Assembly: GCA_937990185.1 (NCBI GenBank) | Contig: CALKBI010000041.1 | Span: forward strand, 37,199 to 101,198 | Direction: 5' to 3' | Length of the DNA stretch: 64,000 nucleotides | Origin: an uncultured Neomegalonema sp. | GTDB taxonomy: Bacteria > Pseudomonadota > Alphaproteobacteria > Rhodobacterales > Rhodobacteraceae | Part shown: piece after piece, positions 16,931-25,243 of the stretch | Numbering within the stretch: position 1 is the first letter of the stretch | Layout: every line of letters starts with the position of its first letter | Made by a program: the position numbers and the translations under genes | The notes under the pieces: model-generated | The model's input: the letters and a program-made list of their open reading frames with translations, nothing else | What the model was told of the DNA's origin: nothing | Database searches by the model: none

Positions 16931-18479
16931 AACTGACCTCCAGATTGCCAAACAAGCTCTGGTTCGGAATTTCGATGAGCGGTTCGTCATCGAGTGGAAT
17001 TGGCTCGGTTAAAATGGAACTGATCGGTTCAAGCTGTTGGGTTTTAATGCTTTGCGGTGCGCGGCCTGAATCTGCTTTGGCTTCTTGGCTCGCCGCTGCA
17101 ATCTCGGCTGAGGGGTGCGAGAACAATCTGCCAAGCCAGCGCAGAATAGAATTGCGCGCCCAAGCGAGTGTTAAGCCACATGCAACGAAAAAGGTTCCTG
17201 CGATGGCGGCGATCAACCCGATCTTTGTACTCGGCGATACCGGCTCGTCAGATGCGTAAGGTTGTTCTATGACTTGCGCCAGAGGATACGATGCGAAGAG
17301 GTCCGTTTTTGTCGTATCAGCCCGTGCGATGGCCGAGATGAAAACCGCTTCAGCGACCTGATGCTCACGCAGCAATCTATCGAGTTCAGCCGCTGGTTTT
17401 GACAGGCGCTGCACTTCTGATTTCGCCTCTTTGTATTGTGCGTCCAGTTCTATGCGCTCTGCTATAAGACCATCACGGGCGGCGGCATGGTCAACCAGCG
17501 TGCTTAGCATCGTCTCGCGAGCACTGTGCGCGGATAAATCGCCCAAAGCCCGAAAAGATTTGCGGTCGAGATTGGTGAGTTTTTCGCCTCGTTGCAGCAT
17601 TGGTAACGCAGCGCTGAGATAGCGGCGCTTTGCAGTCTGGTATTCCGGGTGACGGTCGCCATAATTTCGTTTGGCTTTTTCGAAGATGATCTTCGTTGCG
17701 GTTGTTTCTTCCAACAAGGCTTGAAAGACCGGATCTGCGCGTAATTTAAGGGCTGCAGCAGCACGGCTTGCACTGACACGAAGTGAAGATTCTAACGCTT
17801 TAACTTCGCCATTACGGCGGCTGATTTCGGCATCGACATTTTGTAAACGGCGTCCGAGGGTGTCTACGAGAGCCAGTGTCTCCGAGTATTGCGTGGCGCT
17901 GGCCAAGCCGGTTTCCGCTTGAAAATTCAAAATTTCTAGCTGAGCGGCAGCGACGTTATCCTGATACTGCTTGAGTGCAGACCGGTTGGCCCCCTCGCGG
18001 CGCTCGGCATAATCTTTACGCAACCGGTCAAGTTCATCAGAGAACGAGTCGAGGAAAGCTTGGGCGTTCGCGGTTGCGCCCTCCGGACTCATGCCACGGA
18101 TTGACACCATGATCAGGTTGGTTTGATCGACCAACTTGATCTTTGGCTTCGGAAAATCATTGGGTTCCAAATCGCGGGCCTCAGCGGAGGCTCTCAAAAC
18201 GGTATCTGTCATCATCAGCTTGCGATAGCTCTCAACCGGGCTGAGGCGACTGCTGGCCCAAGGAGAGGAGGCCGTTGATGTTGCTTGGCCGACCTGCTCG
18301 AGATTAACAGATGCATTCGGGCCATCGCCGGGCAAAATGATCGTCATACCAGCCGCGTATTGTTTCGGTGAAAGCGCGATGTATGAGATGGCGAGAAACC
18401 AAATTGGTGCGATGGAAATTAAAGTGGTGAGGAGGTAACGCAGGCCTCTCCATTGTGCCCAGTTCTTGAAGATCCACAT
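16911..18479 (-). CDS. Polysaccharide co-polymerase (Wzz/GumC-type), no tyrosine kinase domain
   Basis: A 522-residue inner-membrane protein with an N-terminal TM (about 16-36), a Wzz-like periplasmic part, a long coiled-coil stretch (about 150-390, e.g. RKDYAERREGANRSALKQYQ and RSALKQYQDNVAAAQLEIL), a GumC-type Pro-rich exit (IEQPYASDEPVSPSTK) and a second TM (about 415-440). The roughly 80-residue cytoplasmic tail is acidic and lacks Walker motifs and a Tyr cluster, so it is a PCP-2 protein without BY-kinase. It sets chain length and bridges to the outer-membrane exporter. It overlaps the upstream export gene by one base (TAATG). Confidence 0.85.
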   Translation of the reverse strand: MWIFKNWAQWRGLRYLLTTLISIAPIWFLAISYIALSPKQYAAGMTIILPGDGPNASVNLEQVGQATSTASSPWASSRLSPVESYRKLMMTDTVLRASAEARDLEPNDFPKPKIKLVDQTNLIMVSIRGMSPEGATANAQAFLDSFSDELDRLRKDYAERREGANRSALKQYQDNVAAAQLEILNFQAETGLASATQYSETLALVDTLGRRLQNVDAEISRRNGEVKALESSLRVSASRAAAALKLRADPVFQALLEETTATKIIFEKAKRNYGDRHPEYQTAKRRYLSAALPMLQRGEKLTNLDRKSFRALGDLSAHSARETMLSTLVDHAAARDGLIAERIELDAQYKEAKSEVQRLSKPAAELDRLLREHQVAEAVFISAIARADTTKTDLFASYPLAQVIEQPYASDEPVSPSTKIGLIAAIAGTFFVACGLTLAWARNSILRWLGRLFSHPSAEIAAASQEAKADSGRAPQSIKTQQLEPISSILTEPIPLDDEPLIEIPNQSLFGNLEVSYDAYRK

Positions 18480-19957
18480 TAGAGAACTCCCAGTAACAGA
18501 GGTGCGGGCGCAATAACTTCGATGAATGAGCGGACGACATCGCGGGCATTTGTGACGTTGCTGTCATAGCAAGCCAGCGCATCACCGGGCATCAACACAG
18601 GATCATGATTGTCCCGGTCAGCACGGCGAACAAGGTTTTCGATTTGACGCTCGATGACCTCGGAACGACCCGTTTCCGGATTCTGGGATATAAGCACAGC
18701 CCAGCGGTCGGCATTTGTAAGCTGTGTACCGCCGACGCAGTTCATGCGTACAAGAGCTTGCAACATCCGAGTCCCGTATTTGACCTCGCGAACATCAGAA
18801 TCATTGGCAGATTGTGCGTTGCTTTGTGCTGGAACTGTCAGGTTCGAGACATGGATTTTGATGCCTTTACGAGTGACGGCAGTTGGGCGGGCTAAACCGG
18901 GTTGAAAGCAATAGAGCGACGGGATGCTGATCTGATCACCGGCGAGCAACATCGGGTCATAGAAACTTTTGTTGATAGCGGCAGGACGCAGATCGATCCG
19001 CCATGTCTTACCGGCGCGCTTTAACAGAATGCGTTGCGTATCCGCGTCGGGGCGCAGACCTGCTGCCCCTTGAAGTGCGGCAATAATGCCGCGTCCATAT
19101 GTAGGATCACCGAATGCGTCTTGCCTTGCCAGATCGCGGCTTTCAGCGGAACGTATGCCAATCTCGGTGGTTCCCGGCTCGAAGACCGCGCCATCAAGAT
19201 GAACACGAACGCCTGCACGTTCCAGAATTTTGACACTGACGCTGGGGGATGCGCGATAGAGTTTTTCTGTCATTAAGGCTTCGGCGAGATTTTCTGTAAG
19301 AGCGTCTGCCGTGATGCCATGTGCTTTAAGAGGCTGAAGGCGGGGTAAGCGCAACGCGCCATCGTCTTCCAGCTCGTAATCACCGGACAATAATGCATCG
19401 TCGTTGATCACGACGCGGAGCAGGTCGCCGCGCGAAATGACGTTCTCACCGGAAAGGCGGGGCAGCAAAGGGATGTTATCAAATTGAACATTCGGTTTGC
19501 ATTTTTGGAGTAAGGATTCGGTACTGTTGGTAGCCGCTTCACGTTCGGGGAAAGCACGCTGAGTTTGCTGAAAGCCACCGACTGAGGTTATTGGCGTGTC
19601 ATTGCGGGGTGCTTCAATTGCAGCACACCCCACGGCCATTAAGCCACCCATCACAATGAATGCAGGCCGTTGCATGAGGAACAGGCAGCCGATTGTGATG
19701 CCTATCGCGTTTGCGAGAAGATCGTCGAAGGATGTCGAACGATCCGGGGTTAAGGCTTGCAGGTATTCCAACGCTACGCCGAGGCTGAAGACTGCAATAG
19801 CGATATCAATCAACCGCCCATCCAAACGCCGCGCCGCGAAGATCATCAATGCGCCGTATGCACCGGCATGGGCGATCCCGTCCGGTAGTCCAAGGTTAAA
19901 GAAACCTTGAGGGCAAAGGGAGAGCGTGAGGATGATGCCGAACAGGATCATGGGCAT
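18479..19957 (-). CDS. VanZ-like membrane domain fused to an outer-membrane polysaccharide export (OPX/Wza) protein
   Basis: About 492 residues in one frame. Residues 1-95 form a VanZ-like four-helix membrane domain (GIAHAGAYGALMIFAARR, LEYLQALTPDRSTSFDDLLANAIG). Residues about 98-111 read RPAFIVMGGLMAVGC, a lipoprotein signal with its lipobox Cys at 111. The rest is an export protein: poly-export domain (VISRGDLLRVVINDDALLSG, DGALRLPRLQPLKAHG), SLBB-like segments (VRVHLDGAVFEPGT) and a hydrophobic C-terminal helix. The start at 19957 has GGAG 6 nt upstream. An internal ATG at 19675 could initiate the lipoprotein alone but lacks a clear ribosome-binding site. It is the first gene of the export operon. 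Confidence 0.8.
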   Translation of the reverse strand: MPMILFGIILTLSLCPQGFFNLGLPDGIAHAGAYGALMIFAARRLDGRLIDIAIAVFSLGVALEYLQALTPDRSTSFDDLLANAIGITIGCLFLMQRPAFIVMGGLMAVGCAAIEAPRNDTPITSVGGFQQTQRAFPEREAATNSTESLLQKCKPNVQFDNIPLLPRLSGENVISRGDLLRVVINDDALLSGDYELEDDGALRLPRLQPLKAHGITADALTENLAEALMTEKLYRASPSVSVKILERAGVRVHLDGAVFEPGTTEIGIRSAESRDLARQDAFGDPTYGRGIIAALQGAAGLRPDADTQRILLKRAGKTWRIDLRPAAINKSFYDPMLLAGDQISIPSLYCFQPGLARPTAVTRKGIKIHVSNLTVPAQSNAQSANDSDVREVKYGTRMLQALVRMNCVGGTQLTNADRWAVLISQNPETGRSEVIERQIENLVRRADRDNHDPVLMPGDALACYDSNVTNARDVVRSFIEVIAPAPLLLGVL

Positions 19958-19996
19958 GGGAAGCTCCAAAGCGAGTTGATTTACGCTTAGGTGCTT

Positions 19997-20012
19997 CGCA
20001 AACCGCGAACCA
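19997..20012 (-). promoter_or_regulatory. Predicted sigma-54 (-24/-12) promoter of the VanZ-OPX/PCP/Wzy operon
   Basis: On the minus strand the sequence reads TGGTTCGCGGTTTGCG, with GG and GC in the required 12-nt register and 9 of 12 conserved positions of TGGCACG-N4-TTGCW. Transcription would start near 19986, giving a 29-nt leader with the ribosome-binding site. An NtrC-like activator is encoded next door. Confidence 0.62.
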
Positions 20013-20064
20013 AAACTTATCTATCTGTTTTATATGGATTTATGTAAGTGTTAACCGTGATGCT

Positions 20065-20110
20065 TTGCGAATTGCGAATGCGTTATGCGCGGCTGTTTTG
20101 CATTACGCAA
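20065..20110. promoter_or_regulatory. Two TTGC-N5-GC(G)AA inverted repeats upstream of the export operon
   Basis: TTGC-GAATT-GCGAA lies at 20065-20078 and TTGC-ATTAC-GCAA at 20098-20110, 33 bp apart and 53-98 bp upstream of the -24 element. The same 33-bp pair occurs at 27642-27688. They are candidate upstream activator sites for the NtrC-like regulator. The distal repeat overlaps the end of that regulator's gene. Confidence 0.58.
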
Positions 20111-21542
20111 CGTCTGTTGCCGCCTCCCACGCTTCTCTGCGGCGGTATATCGTCGAGGGGCTGACACCAAGAATTCTGGATGCTTTGGGGATGCTGCCTC
20201 CGCAGGACGCAATGGTTGCTTCGATCAAGGCGCGTTCGATCACCGCTAGCTCTTCTCCGACGAGTGCTGTGATCCGTTTTTCCAAACTAGCAATGTTGTC
20301 ATCTGGTTGCGTGTCCGCAGGAATAGGTGTGCTAGAGGATGGCGTAGGGGTTTCAGCAAAAGATGTATCAAGCTCGTTGGGCAGCATAGCGTTGGTGACA
20401 AGCGGGCCTTCATGTACCGCTGCAATCATCCGCATTAGATTTTCAAGCTGGCGTACATTTCCGGGCCAACGCATCCCCATGAGATTCGCCGTCGCCAAGG
20501 AGTCAAAATCAGCAAGGTCTTTGCCTTCATCTTTCGAGAATTTTTTTAGGAAGTGCCGAGCCAGTACCATGATATCCGTTCCACGATCCCGCAATGGGGG
20601 CAGGTGAATAGGTACGACATATAACCGGAAGAAAAGGTCTTCTCTGAATCGTTTTGCCCGGACTTCAATCGCCGGGTCACGGTTGGTTGCGCAGATGATG
20701 CGTACATCGACGGGAACAGGACGCGTTGCACCGACCGGGGTAACGGTCGATGTCTGTAAAAACCTGAGGAGCTTTGTTTGTAGTGACAAATCCATCTCGC
20801 AAAGCTCGTCAAGAAACAAAGTTCCGCCATGCGCGGCGCGGGCTGCGCCTAATTGATCTGAAATTGCGCCGGAGAATGATCCTTTCAGGTGACCAAAGAC
20901 TTCCGACTCGAGCAATTCAGATGGTATTGCACCGCAGTTCAGGGCGATGAACGGTTTATTTGCCCGACCACTAACGCGGTGAATCGCCTGAGCACAAACT
21001 TCTTTGCCCGTGCCGCTTTCGCCGGTGATAAAGACCGTTGCGGTGGATCGCCCAACTTGCTCGATGCGCTCATAGACAGATTTCATGGCAGGGGATGCGC
21101 CGATAAACCCGTTGAATGCCGGAGCTTCTGTTTTGCTATTGGCCGGTTCCGGTTTGCGAGAAACAGCGTTTTGCTTGGTTTCGGCTGCATTGCGCGCAGA
21201 GGCGACAAAAGCAGATTCCGAAAACGGTTTTACCATGAAATCAAAAGCACCGAGGCGCATGGCTTCAACGGCGCGATTGATTGATCCATCAGCGGTCATG
21301 ACCACAGAAAACGTATCCGGCGTTTGCTTGCTGGCGTACTCTAGTAAATCAAGGCCGCTGCCATCCGGGAGCATTAAATCGAGCAATAAGACGTCATGTT
21401 TGCCACGCTCTATTTCGGCGCGACCTTCAGTAGCGGTTCCCGCAACAGTGACGTCGAACCCGTCCCGTTCCAGCAATTTTTGATACATCATTGCCATCGA
21501 CCGGGTGTCTTCCACCAAGAGGGCGCTGAACTTCTTGCTCAT
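20103..21542 (-). CDS. NtrC-family sigma-54-dependent response regulator
   Basis: A 479-residue protein with an N-terminal receiver (VEDTRSMAMMY, phospho-acceptor Asp in LLLDLMLPDGSG, Lys in FMVKPF), AAA+ domain (Walker A GESGTGKE, Walker B GGTLFLDELCEM, sensor FREDLFFRLYVVPIHLPPLRDR) and a Fis-type HTH (GSIPKASRILGVSPSTIYRRR). The sigma-54 contact loop reads GSFSGA instead of GAFTGA, keeping the essential Phe and both Gly. It overlaps the upstream hybrid kinase by one base, so kinase and regulator are co-translated. It probably activates the sigma-54 promoters found in this locus. Confidence 0.92.
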   Translation of the reverse strand: MSKKFSALLVEDTRSMAMMYQKLLERDGFDVTVAGTATEGRAEIERGKHDVLLLDLMLPDGSGLDLLEYASKQTPDTFSVVMTADGSINRAVEAMRLGAFDFMVKPFSESAFVASARNAAETKQNAVSRKPEPANSKTEAPAFNGFIGASPAMKSVYERIEQVGRSTATVFITGESGTGKEVCAQAIHRVSGRANKPFIALNCGAIPSELLESEVFGHLKGSFSGAISDQLGAARAAHGGTLFLDELCEMDLSLQTKLLRFLQTSTVTPVGATRPVPVDVRIICATNRDPAIEVRAKRFREDLFFRLYVVPIHLPPLRDRGTDIMVLARHFLKKFSKDEGKDLADFDSLATANLMGMRWPGNVRQLENLMRMIAAVHEGPLVTNAMLPNELDTSFAETPTPSSSTPIPADTQPDDNIASLEKRITALVGEELAVIERALIEATIASCGGSIPKASRILGVSPSTIYRRREAWEAATDVA

Positions 21543-23449
21543 TAGGAGGCCTCCAGAAACTGGTCGAGGGCTGTCATTGTCTCGCCCAATGCGCTGTCCA
21601 AATCGATGACGCCTTGTGCCAATCCGTCTTGTGTCGATGAATGTGCGCGGGTATTCAGAGACTCGGCATAAGATTGCGCTTTATGCGCGCCGATTGCTCC
21701 TGTGACGCTGATCGCGATATGTGTCGTTTTGCGGATGAGTTCCGCATCGCGCTTCGGCTTGGAAAGAGCTTGCCTCAGCGATGTTATGTCTTTCACGAAT
21801 TCCGCTGCGAGATCGCGAAAATCTTTATCTCCAAGCGTTTCCCGTAATGAAGTGAGGCGTTGAGGATCAATCGCTGCGTCGGTCTGATTTTTATCTTGTT
21901 GGATTTCGCCGGATGGCTCCGCGCTGAGAACGGACTTGAGAACGACTTCAAAGTCTCCTCGTCCGGAAATCGGTTTGGCGAGGATCGTATTAGCTCCGGC
22001 AGCCATGATTTCATCTTTCTGCGAACGGATCGCAAAGGCGGTGAAACCAATCAGCGGCGTGTCTTTGTTTGGCCCATGTCCCGAGCGAATAGCGCGCATG
22101 GCGTCTTTGCCATTCATTTTAGGCAAGTCGATATCCATGAAGATCACGTCGAACCCGATGCTTTCTGCGGTGTGAAGGCCGCTTTCACCGTCGGAGCAAA
22201 CCGTCACGTCGCAACCCAATTGTTCCAAAAAACGCGTTGCAATGAGTTGGTTCGTAGCGTTGTCTTCGACCAAGAGAGCGCTTTTCCCGTCAAATTTTAA
22301 ATGAGACTCACTCACATCCGAATGAATGGGTTCATCGTCGGTGCGACATTCAAAGAATGTCACCTCAATATGAGCCCCGCCTTCAGGAGATGCGCTGAGA
22401 GCAACTGTGCCGTTGAGTTTTTCAACGAGTGTTTTAACAATTGTCAGGCCAAGCCCTGCGCCGTCTGAACTTTGTCCATCGGGTCGAACAAACGGCTCGA
22501 ATGCGGTTGATAGGGCTTCGGGTAGAAAACCTTTCCCCGTGTCAGACACAATGATTTTGAGGTCATCCTTACGGTCCCCGGCAATTTGTATCGCGACATT
22601 TGCACCGGGCGCGTACTTCATTGCATTTGCGAGTAGATTGCCCAGGACTTGCCGGAGCCTTGCCATGTCGATGCTAACGGTGGATGGGGCTGTTTCTTCA
22701 ACAGTGACTGAAAAATTCATCGCTTCGTTTTCGAAACGTGCAGCCCAAGATTGGGTGATTTCACTGGCGATTTCTGCGACCCTTACAGGGGCTTTCGCAA
22801 TCTCGATCTCACCTGACTCAAGTCGCGCAAAATCGAGCGTGTCATTTAACAATCGCCTAAGTTGATGCGCCGATGAATTTATTGCCTCAACAAGTTCGCT
22901 TTCGCGTTCCGGCATCCCTTCGCGGTCGAGCAGTGCAACCGATGCTGTGACCCCGCCGACGGCGGTGCGCATGTCATGTGCCAACATTGAGATGACAAAA
23001 GATTTGGCAACATTAGCGCGCTCAGCTTTTTCGCGTGCTTCTTTGATTTCGGCGTCGCGTTGATTGCGCTCGGTGAGATCACGCAAGAATGAGAGGAATA
23101 CCTCACCGTCGCTGGTTTTAAGTATTGAAAGGCCCAGCTCTACGGGGATTTCATGACCATCCGCATGGAGCCCATCAATTTCTACTTTGCCGCCAATTAA
23201 AGTCCTTACTCCGGTGTCGATATAACGCTTCATTCCAGCGGTGTGTGCGTCTCTGTAACGTTCGGGGACAATCAGTTCGACCATTGGCCGCCCGATAGCA
23301 TACGTTACAGAATAGCCGAACAGTTCTTCCGCACGCTCGTTAAAGGCGACAACTGTACCTTCATGATTGACGGCGACCACAGCGTCTAGCGCCGTGCAAC
23401 AGATCGCTTCAATCATGGATTTGTCTTGAGAGTGAAGCAGACTTGTCAT
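21542..23449 (-). CDS. PAS hybrid histidine kinase with receiver and HPt domains
   Basis: A 635-residue soluble protein. A PAS domain (about 10-130) is followed by a DHp with phospho-His in MLAHDMRTAVGG (the usual Pro after RT is missing), N-box NLLANAMKYAP, G1 DTGKGF, G2 GAGLGLTIVK, a receiver with Asp in VIFMDIDLPKMNG and a C-terminal HPt with His in RKTTHIAISVTGAIGA. This layout supports a His-Asp-His relay to the NtrC-like regulator encoded directly downstream. It has no membrane segment, so signal input may come from PAS or from the membrane partner encoded upstream, which it overlaps by 4 nt. Confidence 0.9.
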   Translation of the reverse strand: MTSLLHSQDKSMIEAICCTALDAVVAVNHEGTVVAFNERAEELFGYSVTYAIGRPMVELIVPERYRDAHTAGMKRYIDTGVRTLIGGKVEIDGLHADGHEIPVELGLSILKTSDGEVFLSFLRDLTERNQRDAEIKEAREKAERANVAKSFVISMLAHDMRTAVGGVTASVALLDREGMPERESELVEAINSSAHQLRRLLNDTLDFARLESGEIEIAKAPVRVAEIASEITQSWAARFENEAMNFSVTVEETAPSTVSIDMARLRQVLGNLLANAMKYAPGANVAIQIAGDRKDDLKIIVSDTGKGFLPEALSTAFEPFVRPDGQSSDGAGLGLTIVKTLVEKLNGTVALSASPEGGAHIEVTFFECRTDDEPIHSDVSESHLKFDGKSALLVEDNATNQLIATRFLEQLGCDVTVCSDGESGLHTAESIGFDVIFMDIDLPKMNGKDAMRAIRSGHGPNKDTPLIGFTAFAIRSQKDEIMAAGANTILAKPISGRGDFEVVLKSVLSAEPSGEIQQDKNQTDAAIDPQRLTSLRETLGDKDFRDLAAEFVKDITSLRQALSKPKRDAELIRKTTHIAISVTGAIGAHKAQSYAESLNTRAHSSTQDGLAQGVIDLDSALGETMTALDQFLEAS

Positions 23450-24948
23450 GCGGCAATTTCCATATCGCTGGGGTCTTTGGCGAGCGCCGAATATACGGCT
23501 CGCATAATATCATCGGGTGTCGCTGCATTCTCATCGACTAGATTGGAACTTGGACCAATCCCACAAGCGATGAGGGCTGCTTCGGGGTGCTCATTCGAGA
23601 GCTTTAAGAATGTCTTGGAATCTTGAGAGACCTCAGCAAGAATGAGGTTAACAGAGGACGTGGTGTTATCGACAACGGTGATGCCATTCGTCTTCAAAAG
23701 CGCCTCGTACATATGACGGAGTGCTTTGGAACTAAAAGACAGTTTAGCGGAGAGCTTAACGATCTCGACCGGTATAGTCACGATCCGCTTTGTTTCCCAC
23801 GGTATGACTTTTCCGCCGAGACGTTCGAGGATTCCTCGTGCAAGCGTTTCGCCAAAGGCATCATGAGGTAAAATAACGTCAGTCTCGATGCCTATCGAGA
23901 GCAAGTCTTCGTTTAGGGAGATTGTTAAATGAACAAGCTTAGCGCCGCCACGCTGTAATGCATTTCCTATCGTGTATGAAAGCGCGTTTGTTATGCGCTC
24001 ATAATCACACCTGAGGAAAAAATCACTCTGCAACTGACCCGAGAACCGTAAGTCTGCTTGATGGCGTTTAATCTGCGGAGCCAGCGTTTTCTCAATCGCT
24101 TCGACGAAATCTTCGAGGCGAAACAGTGTTGGTTTGATTTCAAGTTTTTCATCAGCGTTGAGATCAACTGCATCACTGACAAGATTTGAAAGACGATGGG
24201 CGGATGCTTGTGCTTCGTCAATCAGAGACGTGCGAGTTTTATGATCTGTCTCTTCCCGTAATAATGCGATGGAACCCAACACACCGTTGAGCGGCGTGCG
24301 AACTTCGTGACTCATCATTTCAAAAAACTTTTTGCGGCTCGATGCAGCAGATTTTGCGTCTTGTATAAGTGCGGTGTTTATCTTTGCCTGCCGCGTTGAA
24401 AGAAAAGTCAACGCCATCGCGACAATGAGAGAAAGTATGAGGGCGGCTGTGGTTAGCATGAGGCTCTGGCGTATCGAATTCCGTATGCCGGCAATGCGCT
24501 TTTGGTCATTCGCAAGGGTTTGTGTGGTTGTCTCGCGCAATTCGTTTTCGAAGCCTCGCAAGGCTTTTGACACTTCTAAGAGCTTTGCAAGCGAACTGTC
24601 AGAAAGGTTGTCGATGGTGGGTTGGATGTTCGATAGCAACGTCGACAGATTTGAATGATATATCTCGTCCGTTAACCCGGGAAGATTGGCATTTTTAGTT
24701 TTGGCTTTCAATTTCTTGAAGCGGTTTTTGATCTCTTCGGTTCTGGTTCCGGGTTGTAAGAAATGTTGGGCGATATCAACTTGAAGGGCGCTAAATTCGC
24801 GTTCGATCTGAACACGAGGCCAGAACAGATTTTCCTGTGACGCAGCCTGCAATGTCTTGAGATCTGCGCGTGTCGATATCACGCCGAGAACGACAGCGCT
24901 GATAAGTGCGGCGAGGGCGAGGCCAACTCCAAAAGGCAAGGATTTCAT
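23446..24948 (-). CDS. Membrane sensor with intact DHp but degenerate ATPase and receiver-like domains
   Basis: A 500-residue protein with TM1 (about 5-25), a helical periplasmic sensor (about 26-165), TM2 (about 167-188) and an intact H-box (MMSHEVRTPLNGVLGS). In the ATP-binding region the G1 and G2 glycine motifs are absent: where DxGxG is expected the chain reads SIGIETDVILPHD. The C-terminal about 100 residues look like a receiver without a phospho-acceptor Asp. It therefore probably cannot phosphorylate itself and may sense for, or be phosphorylated by, the hybrid kinase encoded next. It is the first gene of the regulatory operon. Confidence 0.78.
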   Translation of the reverse strand: MKSLPFGVGLALAALISAVVLGVISTRADLKTLQAASQENLFWPRVQIEREFSALQVDIAQHFLQPGTRTEEIKNRFKKLKAKTKNANLPGLTDEIYHSNLSTLLSNIQPTIDNLSDSSLAKLLEVSKALRGFENELRETTTQTLANDQKRIAGIRNSIRQSLMLTTAALILSLIVAMALTFLSTRQAKINTALIQDAKSAASSRKKFFEMMSHEVRTPLNGVLGSIALLREETDHKTRTSLIDEAQASAHRLSNLVSDAVDLNADEKLEIKPTLFRLEDFVEAIEKTLAPQIKRHQADLRFSGQLQSDFFLRCDYERITNALSYTIGNALQRGGAKLVHLTISLNEDLLSIGIETDVILPHDAFGETLARGILERLGGKVIPWETKRIVTIPVEIVKLSAKLSFSSKALRHMYEALLKTNGITVVDNTTSSVNLILAEVSQDSKTFLKLSNEHPEAALIACGIGPSSNLVDENAATPDDIMRAVYSALAKDPSDMEIAA

Positions 24949-25073
24949 TGTTCGCCCGACCTAACTGGCCGCACGCGCCACATGACCTTATCCCGCATAT
25001 ATCGCTGTACTTGACGCATCAGGGGTTCTCCTCATTGAAAGCCGCCAGTTTCGTGCGACCGTCAATGATACAC

Positions 25074-25089
25074 AGCAAAAAATACGCCC
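25074..25089 (-). promoter_or_regulatory. Predicted sigma-54 promoter of the sensor/kinase/regulator operon
   Basis: The minus strand reads GGGCGTATTTTTTGCT, with GG and GC 12 nt apart and a full TTGCT box at -12. Transcription would start near 25063, with a 115-nt leader. If real, the operon encoding the sigma-54 activator is itself sigma-54 dependent and could be autoregulated. Confidence 0.52.
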
Positions 25090-25099
25090 ATGAGTTTCA

Positions 25100-25163
25100 T
25101 TGCAAATTGCAAATAATTCGTTGCGAAATGCGAAGAAAATTGAGTCAAATTTGCATTTTGCAA
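25100..25163. promoter_or_regulatory. Three TTGC-N5-GC(G)AA inverted repeats upstream of the regulatory operon
   Basis: TTGC-AAATT-GCAA (25100-25112), TTGC-GAAAT-GCGAA (25121-25134) and TTGC-ATTTT-GCAA (25151-25163). Starts are 21 and 30 bp apart, close to whole helical turns, so the sites would lie on one face of the DNA. The 295-bp gap 24949-25243 holds these sites and the -24/-12 core; no gene was seen in it. Confidence 0.58.
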
Positions 25164-25243
25164 CGAATAATGCGTTGGGTTTTATGGAATTTCACCCGAG
25201 GAAGAACAAGAGAGTTAGCGGTTAATTTTTAGAAGTTATTAAC

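Noticed and set aside
19996..20010. Perfect inverted repeat TTCGC-AAACC-GCGAA as a further activator site
   Set aside because: It coincides with the -24/-12 core at 19997-20012, so it is better explained as the promoter itself.
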